Assembly: GCA_946611595.1 (NCBI GenBank)
Contig: CAMODY010000007.1
Span: 1-25,318 of the forward strand
Direction of reading: 5' to 3'
DNA length: 25,318 nt
From: an uncultured Clostridia bacterium
GTDB taxonomy: Bacteria > Bacillota > Clostridia > Lachnospirales > Lachnospiraceae
In this document: positions 6,506-14,071 of the stretch, in pieces
Layout: the number at the start of each line of letters is the position of its first letter
Position numbering within the stretch: position 1 is the first letter of the stretch
The notes under the pieces: model-generated
What the model was told of the DNA's origin: nothing
The model's database searches: none
The model's input: the letters and a program-made list of their open reading frames with translations, nothing else
Translations under genes and position numbers: made by a program

Positions 6506-8944
6506 ATGACAGCTAAAAGAAAAACCAGAAAACGGATCCTTGCTCTTTCTGCAGCTTCGCTACTCGCGCTGTCTTTGGCAGCTTGCGGAGCAGGTGGTAA
6601 AGATTCCGGATCCTCAGCAGCAGCAAATGGTACGTTTTATATTTCCGCTGAAGATGATGTTTCCACGACCGGTTCTGTAATTCCTGCCTGGGCGGAAAAA
6701 GGCGTTAACAGCAACTTTATTCTGGGAGCTCTGGTTTCCGGAAAAGATGTTAGCGGCAATTTAGCAAAAACAGCGGTTGCAGATAAGGACAGCATAAAGA
6801 TCAATAACGTCAATATCGTTTCAGAGCTTGGTGATGACCTGAATGACAAGGAAGCTACCAATACCGGCTTTCTGGTAGTCAGCGGCACCGATGCTGATAC
6901 ATCCGTGGATCTGAGTGATGCCTCTTTGCTTTTTTCAGATAACTCTGATGGTAAAAATGCAAACGATTTCACCGGCCTTGGATCTGCAGTTGTAGTAACG
7001 GGTGGTGAAAAAACAGATACCAGTCTGACAATGGATAATGTATCGATCGATACTGCCGGATTCGGAAGAGATGCAGTCATTGTAGATGCTTATGCCAATG
7101 CAGTTATGACGAATTCCAATATTTATACTGCAGGAAAGAACCCACTTATGGAAGCATATAAAGGCTATGCAAGCACAGCCGCACAGGCTTATATGATTTC
7201 TCCTCCGTGGATTCTTGGTATTTACGGCGGCGTTCGTGCAGCAAACGTTTTAGGAACAAACAGTTCCTTCACGGTTGCAGATTCCACGATTGAGTCCGGT
7301 TCCTGGGCAGTTATCTCTACAGACGACTGCACTAATCCGACCGTCAATGTCATCAACTCCACGCTCAAGATTTCCGAGTATAACGGCTCTGATGCAAGCG
7401 GAAACGACAGCTCAACTTCCATGAATGGCGGTGCTGCTCTGTTTGGATATGACAAGAATTACGGTTCCGGCTATGGAACATACAATATCGGAAGTTCTTA
7501 TGAAAACTTCTATGGAACAACCTTTGACGGCACAACATATGCAACGATCCTTACAGGTGCAGGCCCGACCTACTACGGCGCATCTTCTGACGGTATGACC
7601 GTTGCAAACATGGCAACTGATAAAGCCGTTTACACCTATGAAGGTGAAGCAAAAGATACCGTGGTAAATTCCGTATTTGGTGTTATGGACCATCAGGGTG
7701 CTGAAGAAGTCATTCTCGATAAAGGCTCTGTATGGAACACCGAGGAAGCAGTTATCTTAGTACGTGGCGCACAGGCTTCTGATTATGTGATCTCCGGTGC
7801 GCAGCTGAATCCGAAGTCCGGTATCATCTTCCAGATGATGGACGATGACGATGGTTACGGAACTTCCGGTGCCGGCGGAGATACCGAGGGAACACAGGGC
7901 TTTGCAAAATGGGACGGCGAAGCCTGGGGAATGCCGACCTTCTCATCCGGATTCTCAGATCTGAACGAAGCAGGCTTTGTAGCTCCTCAGAGCGGCGGCG
8001 CTTACAATACTTCCCTTAGTCTGGAAACAGATATTGACGGAACTCCGGTGGAATATAACGGCGATGTTTTGAATGGTTCCGGAACAGGAAAAGATACCAA
8101 CGTCGGCGGACTGATGGTCAACATTGGTACAGACGTTACTTTAAATGGTGCAATCTCCTCTACTTCTGCAGTACACGGTCTTTCGTATACAAAAGAAGCT
8201 GCTGAGTATCTGCAGACACTTGCGGATAAATACGGCGAAGGTATCGCTCCGAACGGCGGCGAGGCATGTACAGTGAAGTTCTCTCTTCTGGATGCAGAAG
8301 GAAACGTTACGACAGACGAATCCAAAGCAGCATTTATCCAGATCACAGAATTCACAATGAATGAGTATTACATCATCTCCCATATGATCAACAAGATCAT
8401 GGCTGGTGCAAATGTTCTGGTCACCTTGGAAGAAGGCGCTACCTGGAACGTAGATGAAGACTGCTATATCAAAGGTCTTGTAAATAATGGAACGATCAAT
8501 GTTGCCGAAGGTGCTACTCTCTATGTCAATGGCACCCCGTATGATGGAACTTCCAAAGAAGCCGGAGATCTTACAAGCGGCGGTTCTGTTGGAACAGTAG
8601 ACTCTAAAGACTGGGTGATCGGACAGACTTACAGAAATGAATGCATGGGTAAATACTCCGACTTTACAATGAACGGACAGCTCTACTACATCATCGGCGC
8701 TACACAGGATGAACCTGCTAGCGGCGCTGTTATCACAGACGTAGCCTTCGGACTGATCGGATGGCTGGATGTTGCAGAAGACCGTACCATGACCATCAGC
8801 GACAAATATATTGAAATGGAAGTACAAGGCGGCATGATGGGAGGACCTGGCGGCCCTGGTGGTCCTGGTGGCCCTGGTGGCCCTGGCGGTATGCCTCCTG
8901 GAGGAATGCCTGGCGGCGAGGGTGAGATGCCGCCTCAGCCTTAA
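6506..8944 (+). CDS. Large surface lipoprotein, probably right-handed beta-helix, with Gly-Gly-Pro tail
   Basis: An 812-residue predicted cell-surface lipoprotein. The start is ATG 6506, not an upstream in-frame ATG at 6419 that lies inside the leader hairpin. It has AAAGGAG at 6491-6497, and the first 27 residues form a lipoprotein signal (basic start, hydrophobic core, Leu-Ala-Ala-Cys with Cys27). The body (about 40-770) is rich in Asn, Asp, Gly, Ser and Thr, with repeating short strands and turn-like 'N-x-T-I/V' patterns and very few Lys/Arg, as in adhesin- or pectate-lyase-like beta-helices. I recognise no catalytic motif. Residues about 775-812 are low-complexity GGP/GGM repeats ending in PPQP. 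There is no LPxTG anchor. It follows the alpha-galactosidase, so binding of plant or host glycans is possible but not shown. Confidence 0.75.
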   Translation: MTAKRKTRKRILALSAASLLALSLAACGAGGKDSGSSAAANGTFYISAEDDVSTTGSVIPAWAEKGVNSNFILGALVSGKDVSGNLAKTAVADKDSIKINNVNIVSELGDDLNDKEATNTGFLVVSGTDADTSVDLSDASLLFSDNSDGKNANDFTGLGSAVVVTGGEKTDTSLTMDNVSIDTAGFGRDAVIVDAYANAVMTNSNIYTAGKNPLMEAYKGYASTAAQAYMISPPWILGIYGGVRAANVLGTNSSFTVADSTIESGSWAVISTDDCTNPTVNVINSTLKISEYNGSDASGNDSSTSMNGGAALFGYDKNYGSGYGTYNIGSSYENFYGTTFDGTTYATILTGAGPTYYGASSDGMTVANMATDKAVYTYEGEAKDTVVNSVFGVMDHQGAEEVILDKGSVWNTEEAVILVRGAQASDYVISGAQLNPKSGIIFQMMDDDDGYGTSGAGGDTEGTQGFAKWDGEAWGMPTFSSGFSDLNEAGFVAPQSGGAYNTSLSLETDIDGTPVEYNGDVLNGSGTGKDTNVGGLMVNIGTDVTLNGAISSTSAVHGLSYTKEAAEYLQTLADKYGEGIAPNGGEACTVKFSLLDAEGNVTTDESKAAFIQITEFTMNEYYIISHMINKIMAGANVLVTLEEGATWNVDEDCYIKGLVNNGTINVAEGATLYVNGTPYDGTSKEAGDLTSGGSVGTVDSKDWVIGQTYRNECMGKYSDFTMNGQLYYIIGATQDEPASGAVITDVAFGLIGWLDVAEDRTMTISDKYIEMEVQGGMMGGPGGPGGPGGPGGPGGMPPGGMPGGEGEMPPQP
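8841..8890 (+). repeat. In-frame 9-bp tandem repeat coding for Gly-Gly-Pro
   Basis: Five near-identical copies of a 9-base unit like GGCCCTGGT, encoding the GGP repeats at the C-terminus of the lipoprotein. Copies differ only at third positions (CCT kept for Pro; GGA, GGC or GGT for Gly). Loss or gain of a unit would keep the frame. Confidence 0.85.
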
Positions 8945-8984
8945 AGCATTATTTTCTTCTTCTTTTCATTTTTATAACTATCCT

Positions 8985-9014
8985 AAAAAAGTGGCTGCCT
9001 GAAAAGGCAGCCAC
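8985..9014 (-). terminator. Intrinsic terminator of the metal ATPase operon
   Basis: A 10-bp perfect stem (arm GTGGCTGCCT, 8991-9000 with 9005-9014) with a GAAA/TTTC loop. On the minus strand it is followed by six T (8985-8990). It lies 25 bases after the ATPase stop. On the plus strand the hairpin is not followed by T, so the convergent lipoprotein gene may rely on it only partly. Confidence 0.9.
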
Positions 9015-9039
9015 AACACTATACAGATTTCATTTTCAC

Positions 9040-11175
9040 TTATGCTTTTGCCGGTTCAGCAAGAAGCATTGGTGTTTCCTGCTCTGTATGCAGATTCTCC
9101 TTAAGATACGGTCTTGTGCTTGCCGCGCTCAAGGCCATTGTTGAAAGGTTATGAAGCAGCGAGGTCGTAGAAGGTGCCATCAGACCAAAGATGCCCGCTG
9201 CCATGAGCGCAGTATTAAATCCAAGGATAAATTGATAATTCGTTTTCGTTCGAAGCATCAGTTTTTTGCTCAAGCTTCGCAGAAGCAGCAGATCTTTCAG
9301 ATCTTCTGAAAGCAGTGTAATATCTGCCACCTGTTTCGCAAGATCTGAAGAATCCCGCATTGCAATTGATACATCTGCTGCAGCAAGTGCAGGCGAATCG
9401 TTGATCCCGTCACCCACCATAACAACTTTATGCCCTTCGGCTTTTAGTTTCACAACCATCTCAGCCTTGTCTTCCGGAAGGACTTGTGCTCTGTACTCAG
9501 TGATGCCCAAAGCATCAGCTGCTCTTTTTGCTGCGTTTTCTCCGTCACCTGTCATCATAATGATATGCTTAAATCCGGCGCTTCTAAGATCTTCCAGTAC
9601 TTCTTTTGCACCTTCCCGAACCGGATCTTCAATCCCGATCATTCCGACTACTTTTCCATCTACTGCCATGTAGATCACGGAAAGACCCAGCATCTCCTCT
9701 TTTTCGATCTGCTCGATTTCTTTTGTACAAGGAATTTTCTCGTCTTCAAAAATATAATGAGCGCTTCCGATCTTTGCCTTTTTCTTTCTAAGACGGGTAC
9801 TGATGCCGTGTGCCACTACATACTCGACTTTTGCGTGTTCTTCGTCATGCACCAGCCCTTCTGCAAGTGCCTGTCCCACAATAGCTTTTGCTACGCTATG
9901 AGGAAAATGCTCTTCAAGGCACGCCGCATCCCTGAGCACCTCATCCCGTCCATAGCCTTCTAAGGCGATAACTTTCGTCACCTTCGGGCTTGCGGACGTT
10001 AAGGTTCCCGTTTTATCAAAAATGATCGTATCGGCAGCCTCAAACGCTTCAAGGAATTTTCCGCCCTTTACCAGGATGTGATTATCCGTAGCCTCTTTCA
10101 TTGCAGATACAACAGAAATCGGAATCGAAAGCTTCAGTGCGCAGGAATAATCCACCATTAATGCCGACGCGGCTTTTGTTGTATTACCGGTAAATAACAT
10201 GGTTCCCAAAGCAGCAGCAAAACTAAACGGAACGATAGAATCTGCAAGCGCTTCCGCTCTGGATTGTACTCCGGCTTTCAGATTCTCCGATTCGTCGATC
10301 ATCTTGGCAATATCATGGACGCGGCTCTGTCCTACCGTTTTCATAACAGAGATTACGATGGAGCCTTCTTCAAGTGCTGTACCCGCATAAACGGTATGGC
10401 CTTTTGTCCGTCGCACCGCCACAGACTCTCCTGTGAGCGAGGATTCATTAACCATCGCTTCTCCCGAGTAAACAGTTCCGTCAACCGGAACCATAGCGCC
10501 ATCCTGCACACGGACCAGATCACCGACCTGAAGGTCTTTTGTCGGGATTTTTACATCTCCATCCTTCGTTACCAGCCAGACGTTTTCTACCTGCATCGCA
10601 AGACTTCCTTCTAACGCACTGATCGTCTGCTTTCTGGTATGTTCTTCCAGATCATCTGTTATTCCAAGCAGGAACATAATGGAGGAAGGATTCCCCGATC
10701 CCTTCATAAGAAATGAGCAGGCAATCGCACTGGCATCTAAAACAGCCACATTCAAATGTCCGCTGAGCAATGCATCAAGCCCTCTGTAGAAATACCGTGC
10801 TGCTCTGACAAGCGAAAAGACCCAGCGAATGTCATAAGGCAGGAACAAACGTTTTCCATAATGCCAGGCCGTCTTCTTTGCAACACGGATCAAAAACTCT
10901 TTATTTGCTTCGCGAAGTTTTTCAGACTCACTTGGTTCCGCTTCCGGCAGCGCTTTTCTATTTAGGCCTTTTAAGATTTCTATCAGTTCTTCCCGAATAT
11001 CTCCCTGATAATAGATCAGCACCCCTCCGTTGGAACTGTTTGCTTTTACAGAAACAACTCCCGAGCGTTTCCCCAGGAGTTCCTCAAGACCATAGCCCTG
11101 TTTTTTGTCAAATACATACTGCCCAAATCGAACACGAAGCTTTCCGGGTTTATCGTATATAATCTTAAAATTCAT
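9040..11175 (-). CDS. P1B-type heavy-metal ATPase with Ser-Cys-Ala membrane motif (FezB-like candidate)
   Basis: ATP-driven metal pump of the P1B family. I start it at ATG 11175 (711 residues), since a longer TTG-started form would run into the upstream gene; the ATG lies 10 bases after that gene's stop. Seen: TGES at 248-251 (actuator), DKTGTLT from Asp387 (phosphorylation), HFPH at 423-426, and GDGINDSPAL from 588. The C-terminal LLHNLST is at 673-679. The metal-site helix has Ser-Cys-Ala-Leu-Lys at 344-348 instead of Cys-Pro-Cys. The N-terminus (1-70) is a ferredoxin-like fold without CxxC, carrying an Arg-rich patch, KLRVRFG. From memory, this motif type belongs to the P1B-6 group that includes FezB of ferrosomes. 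The paired small membrane protein upstream supports that, but the metal is not proven. Confidence 0.88.
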   Translation of the reverse strand: MNFKIIYDKPGKLRVRFGQYVFDKKQGYGLEELLGKRSGVVSVKANSSNGGVLIYYQGDIREELIEILKGLNRKALPEAEPSESEKLREANKEFLIRVAKKTAWHYGKRLFLPYDIRWVFSLVRAARYFYRGLDALLSGHLNVAVLDASAIACSFLMKGSGNPSSIMFLLGITDDLEEHTRKQTISALEGSLAMQVENVWLVTKDGDVKIPTKDLQVGDLVRVQDGAMVPVDGTVYSGEAMVNESSLTGESVAVRRTKGHTVYAGTALEEGSIVISVMKTVGQSRVHDIAKMIDESENLKAGVQSRAEALADSIVPFSFAAALGTMLFTGNTTKAASALMVDYSCALKLSIPISVVSAMKEATDNHILVKGGKFLEAFEAADTIIFDKTGTLTSASPKVTKVIALEGYGRDEVLRDAACLEEHFPHSVAKAIVGQALAEGLVHDEEHAKVEYVVAHGISTRLRKKKAKIGSAHYIFEDEKIPCTKEIEQIEKEEMLGLSVIYMAVDGKVVGMIGIEDPVREGAKEVLEDLRSAGFKHIIMMTGDGENAAKRAADALGITEYRAQVLPEDKAEMVVKLKAEGHKVVMVGDGINDSPALAAADVSIAMRDSSDLAKQVADITLLSEDLKDLLLLRSLSKKLMLRTKTNYQFILGFNTALMAAGIFGLMAPSTTSLLHNLSTMALSAASTRPYLKENLHTEQETPMLLAEPAKA

Positions 11176-11185
11176 ATAGCTTTCT

Positions 11186-11476
11186 CTATTTCTTTTTCTT
11201 CGGAACCGGTTTAGATGTTTTTCGTGCAACAGGCTGAGCCTTCACGATAGAAGCGCCATCTGCTTTTGCAGCAACTTCTTCTTTTGCTTCCTCGTAGATA
11301 TCATTTGCTTCTTCTTTTACATTATCCCAACCGGCTTTGATATTATCTCTGGTCTGCATTCCGGCAGCCATTCCCTTTACTGCAATCTTTCTTGCGCATT
11401 TGCTGGTTACAAAGAGTCCTCCTGCAAAAGCTCCAACTCCAATCCAGAATTTTGCATTTTTAAAAATACCTAACAT
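11186..11476 (-). CDS. Small Gly-rich single-helix membrane protein paired with the metal ATPase
   Basis: A 96-residue protein. Residues 9-25 form a Gly-rich hydrophobic helix (WIGVGAFAGGLF), suited to helix-helix packing, followed by a basic stretch (KCARKIAVKG). A charged amphipathic helix (about 42-72, Asn/Glu/Lys-rich) and a Lys/Pro-rich tail ending PKKKK come next. AAAGGAG at 11485-11491 fixes the start at 11476. The ATPase follows after 10 bases, so the two are surely co-expressed. It resembles small proteins I recall as DUF6110 next to such ATPases, and by position and make-up it could be the FezA-like partner of a ferrosome system. Both identities are from memory and inference. Its role may be membrane shaping or ATPase regulation. 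Confidence 0.8.
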   Translation of the reverse strand: MLGIFKNAKFWIGVGAFAGGLFVTSKCARKIAVKGMAAGMQTRDNIKAGWDNVKEEANDIYEEAKEEVAAKADGASIVKAQPVARKTSKPVPKKKK

Positions 11477-11522
11477 TTCGATTACTCCTTTCGATTCTAT
11501 GACTTATCAACGTATGTTGACT

Positions 11523-11571
11523 AATGCTAACTATATGTTAGCACAGGTAAACTTCGATAGGGAATGCTAAC
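11523..11571. promoter_or_regulatory. Repeated GTTAGCA operator-like motifs upstream of the metal ATPase operon
   Basis: AATGCTAAC occurs at 11523-11531 and again at 11563-11571, exactly 40 bases apart, and the inverted half GTTAGCA lies at 11537-11543. The first copy and the inverted half form a perfect 7-5-7 inverted repeat (11525-11543). GTTAG/CTAAC arms recall the boxes of DtxR/IdeR-type metal-dependent repressors, though the arm order differs from the classical one. The cluster lies 47-95 bases upstream of the small membrane protein start, where an operator would be expected. I could not place a convincing -35/-10 pair with confidence. Confidence 0.5.
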
Positions 11572-11604
11572 CATAAATGAAATTGTACTAAATTCAATAC
11601 AAAG

Positions 11605-11642
11605 AAAAAGGGTGCAACCTCGTTTTCGGTTATACCCTTTTT
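11605..11642 (-). terminator. Terminator of the thioesterase gene
   Basis: A 9-bp stem AAAAAGGGT/ACCCTTTTT, then an internal mismatch and AACC/GGTT, with a loop of about 8 bases. On the minus strand the stem ends in five T. It is A/T-symmetrical and could act in both directions. It lies 35 bases after the thioesterase stop and insulates the metal ATPase promoter. Confidence 0.75.
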
Positions 11643-11676
11643 GCATATAAAAATCCTTTATTAAAAGCTTTTACTG

Positions 11677-12093
11677 CTAGTTTTCGATGGCAGCTTTCAT
11701 TTTTTCAAACGCTTCCGGCAGAATTCTTTTCAGGTTTTTCGGCAGGCGTTTTTCTTCATCGACAAAACAGTGACTTGTAAATCCGCTAGCAGTCAGTTCA
11801 TCATCCGAAGCTCTGTGAATTTCATACTGATACTTCATTCTTGCACCGTTAAACTCAACAAGGCGTACCTCAACATAAAACTCGTCTCCATACTTCAGCG
11901 TCTGGTGATATCTGACATACGCATCCACCTGAGGGATCAGGATCCCTGCCTCCTCTACCAGCGGATAAGACACGCCGATCCGATCCATAAAATACAATCT
12001 GGCTTCCTCAAAGATCCTTAAGTAATTTGCGTTATGAACAATCGCCATCTTATCTGTTTCGTAGTAAAAAACCTGTCTGCAGTATTTTTCCAT
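11677..12093 (-). CDS. YbgC/FadM-type acyl-CoA thioesterase (4HBT hotdog fold)
   Basis: A 138-residue single-hotdog thioesterase that hydrolyses acyl- or aroyl-CoA thioesters in the cytoplasm. The signature is clear at residues 10-32: Tyr-Tyr-Glu-Thr-Asp14, then VHNANYLRIFEEAR, matching the Asp-containing catalytic loop and the helix of the 4HBT family. Length is normal. The start at 12093 has GGAAG about 12 bases upstream, a rather weak and distant site. It lies 81 bases after the acyl-CoA synthetase fusion gene on the same strand with no terminator between them, so both are probably in one transcript: one makes an acyl-CoA, the other hydrolyses acyl-CoA. The acyl group is unknown. Confidence 0.85.
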   Translation of the reverse strand: MEKYCRQVFYYETDKMAIVHNANYLRIFEEARLYFMDRIGVSYPLVEEAGILIPQVDAYVRYHQTLKYGDEFYVEVRLVEFNGARMKYQYEIHRASDDELTASGFTSHCFVDEEKRLPKNLKRILPEAFEKMKAAIEN

Positions 12094-12174
12094 TCTTTTT
12101 TACTTCCAATCTTATCCGGCATCAGCCTTTTTATTTCTTAGCATTATAACATGGATCTTACTGTCTTTAAGAAA

Positions 12175-14016
12175 CTATTTCATCGCCAGTTTCAAAAGTC
12201 CGTTTTCCATATCTGTAAGAGCCATCTCTTTTACCAGATAATGCTGCAGCTTTCCTGTCGCAGTCATCGGAAGTTCTTTTACAAAACGATAGTAACGCGG
12301 TCTCTTATATCCGGAAAGCATATCGGATTCGTTGCAGTGATCCACCAGTTCTCCTACGGTAAGGCTCTCATCTTCAGGCACTATATAAGCAACAACGGCT
12401 TCTCCACGCACTGCATCCGGAATACCGGTTACTGCAGATGCTGCTACCTTCGGATGAACATTGATCGCTTCTTCAATGATCGGCGGATAAATATTCTCAC
12501 CGCCCGAAATGATCATGTCGTCTTTTCTTCCGGAGATCGTAATAAACTGATTCTTATCCCAGGTTGCCAGATCTCCTGTGTACATCCATCCTTTATAGAA
12601 TTTATTTGCATCTTCTTCCGGATTGTTATAGTAGCAGTAAGATGCTTTCGGAGAACGAATGATAACTTCGCCTGTCTCGCTTTCATCCATTGCTGCAAGA
12701 TTATCCGGATCACTCTTTTCGCCTTCTACATATTTTACGACTCTTACATCATCATCCGTGCAGGATCTGCCTGCAGTTCCGGCCATCTCCGGAAGATCAT
12801 AAGGTCTTAAGAAGGTGTTCCAGAATGTCTCCGTTGTTCCATATCCGTTAAAGAGATTCGGGGAAAGAACTTCGTGAACTTTCAGGCAGTCTGCTCTTTC
12901 AAATGGTGCTCCCATTGTGATGATTCCCTTAAGACTTGAAAGGTCTGCTTTATATTTTTCCTGATGACGGACCAGCATTTTAATGATGGACGGAACACCG
13001 ATCAGGAAGGTGATCTTGTATTTTTCTACATATTTCAATGCAAGAAGGCTTTGGAAATTGCGCATGATGACAACACATCCGCCGGCATATAAAGTCGGGC
13101 ATGGTCCTCCGGAATGGATGCCTCCACGATGGAACCATGGTGTCGTATTAATGGTAGAGTCCGTCGGATTCATCGGGAAATGCATCATTACATCATGTGC
13201 ACTCATCACCTCATTTGCGTGGAACATCGGAACGCCTTTTGGATTTCCTGTTGTTCCGGAAGTGTAAAGTCTCATTGCCTCGTCATACATATTCGGGACG
13301 TAATCTGTGAGCGGCTCCTTCTCCGGATATCCTTTGATAAAGTCATAAAAACGGATATGACCTTCCGGGAGTTCGCCATCTCCAACCATTAAGATAACGT
13401 CCGGCTTCTGCTCAGCTCTTGCGATCGCCTTTACAGAAGCTTCTGTAAACGCACTATCATAAACAAACACCTTGGGCTTACTGGTATTCATGCAAACAGA
13501 TGTCTCTTTCGGTGAAAAGTTGTAGTTTGCAGGGCTGTTTACCGCACCAAGTTTCTGCGGCGCCAGATAGCAGTATAAATATTCCATAGAGTTTGGCAGC
13601 TGATAAAGCACAACATCTTTATAGCCAACTCCATGATCACTCAGGGCATTTGCAAAACGGTTCACATCTGCATTCAGCTGTGCATAAGTTTTAGATACCT
13701 CATTTGGAGGATCGATAACTGCTGTTTTCTCTGCGAAGCGGCGAACATTTCTCATAAAGCCTTTGATGTATGTCAGGTCTTCCTCAAAGACTTCCTGGAA
13801 CATGCTCTTTTTCACTTTTGGCGTATATCCCATCAGATCGTCGATCGAGATCTCAAGCACATCCGCCATCTTTGCTGCATAGGACAGTGTCGGCTCTGCT
13901 CCGGTATTGCAGTATTTTTTTATCATGTTATATGTGATCCCCGTTTCATTTGCCAGGGTATTCATCGTTATCTGCTTTTCCTCTAATAACTGTTTTAATC
14001 TTGCTCCGAAATCCAT
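12175..14016 (-). CDS. XRE helix-turn-helix domain fused to a complete acyl-CoA synthetase
   Basis: A 613-residue two-part protein. Residues about 4-63 form a Cro/XRE-type DNA-binding domain (RLKQLLEEK, then TLANETGITYNMIKKY, then LSYAAKMADVLEISIDDLMG). Residues about 80-613 are an AMP-forming acyl-CoA synthetase of the ANL superfamily that activates a carboxylic acid with ATP and CoA. All core motifs are present: YTSGTTGNPKG at 251-261, GYGTTE at 391-396, YTGD at 479-482, ISGRKDDMIISGGENIYP at 494-511, and the catalytic Lys589 in TATGKLQ. AGGAGG at 14021-14026 fixes the HTH-containing start; I see no ribosome site for an internal start at residue 62. The thioesterase follows. It may be a regulator that senses its own substrate or adenylate, which is inference. 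Confidence 0.88.
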   Translation of the reverse strand: MDFGARLKQLLEEKQITMNTLANETGITYNMIKKYCNTGAEPTLSYAAKMADVLEISIDDLMGYTPKVKKSMFQEVFEEDLTYIKGFMRNVRRFAEKTAVIDPPNEVSKTYAQLNADVNRFANALSDHGVGYKDVVLYQLPNSMEYLYCYLAPQKLGAVNSPANYNFSPKETSVCMNTSKPKVFVYDSAFTEASVKAIARAEQKPDVILMVGDGELPEGHIRFYDFIKGYPEKEPLTDYVPNMYDEAMRLYTSGTTGNPKGVPMFHANEVMSAHDVMMHFPMNPTDSTINTTPWFHRGGIHSGGPCPTLYAGGCVVIMRNFQSLLALKYVEKYKITFLIGVPSIIKMLVRHQEKYKADLSSLKGIITMGAPFERADCLKVHEVLSPNLFNGYGTTETFWNTFLRPYDLPEMAGTAGRSCTDDDVRVVKYVEGEKSDPDNLAAMDESETGEVIIRSPKASYCYYNNPEEDANKFYKGWMYTGDLATWDKNQFITISGRKDDMIISGGENIYPPIIEEAINVHPKVAASAVTGIPDAVRGEAVVAYIVPEDESLTVGELVDHCNESDMLSGYKRPRYYRFVKELPMTATGKLQHYLVKEMALTDMENGLLKLAMK

Positions 14017-14044
14017 ATATCCTCCTACTCGGGTTCATTTTTCC

Positions 14045-14071
14045 CTTCATGAATTCTCACATTCCATGAAG
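14045..14071. promoter_or_regulatory. Candidate operator upstream of the HTH-acyl-CoA synthetase gene
   Basis: CTTCATG (14045-14051) and CATGAAG (14065-14071) form a perfect 7-bp inverted repeat with a 13-base spacer; the match extends to about 10 bp with one bulge. It lies 29-55 bases upstream of the start, between gene and likely promoter. A second pair, TTCACAAT (14108-14115) and ATTGTGAA (14165-14172), lies further upstream. Either could be the site of the gene's own HTH domain. Confidence 0.3.

Noticed and set aside
8141..8827. Open frame of 228 codons on the minus strand
   Set aside because: Antisense to the beta-helix lipoprotein, whose signal peptide and ribosome site are clear; the product resembles no protein.
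8841..8890. Short regular repeat as a CRISPR array or collagen domain
   Set aside because: Units are 9 bases with no spacers, in frame within a gene, and GGP is not the Gly-Pro-X triplet order with varied third residue needed for a collagen helix over a useful length.
11176..11229. Longer metal ATPase form from a TTG at 11229
   Set aside because: It overlaps the upstream small gene by 44 bases and adds 18 residues of no family likeness; ATG 11175 begins exactly at the ferredoxin-like domain.
12151..12810. Open frame of 219 codons on the plus strand
   Set aside because: Antisense to the acyl-CoA synthetase, which has all catalytic motifs; no ribosome site.
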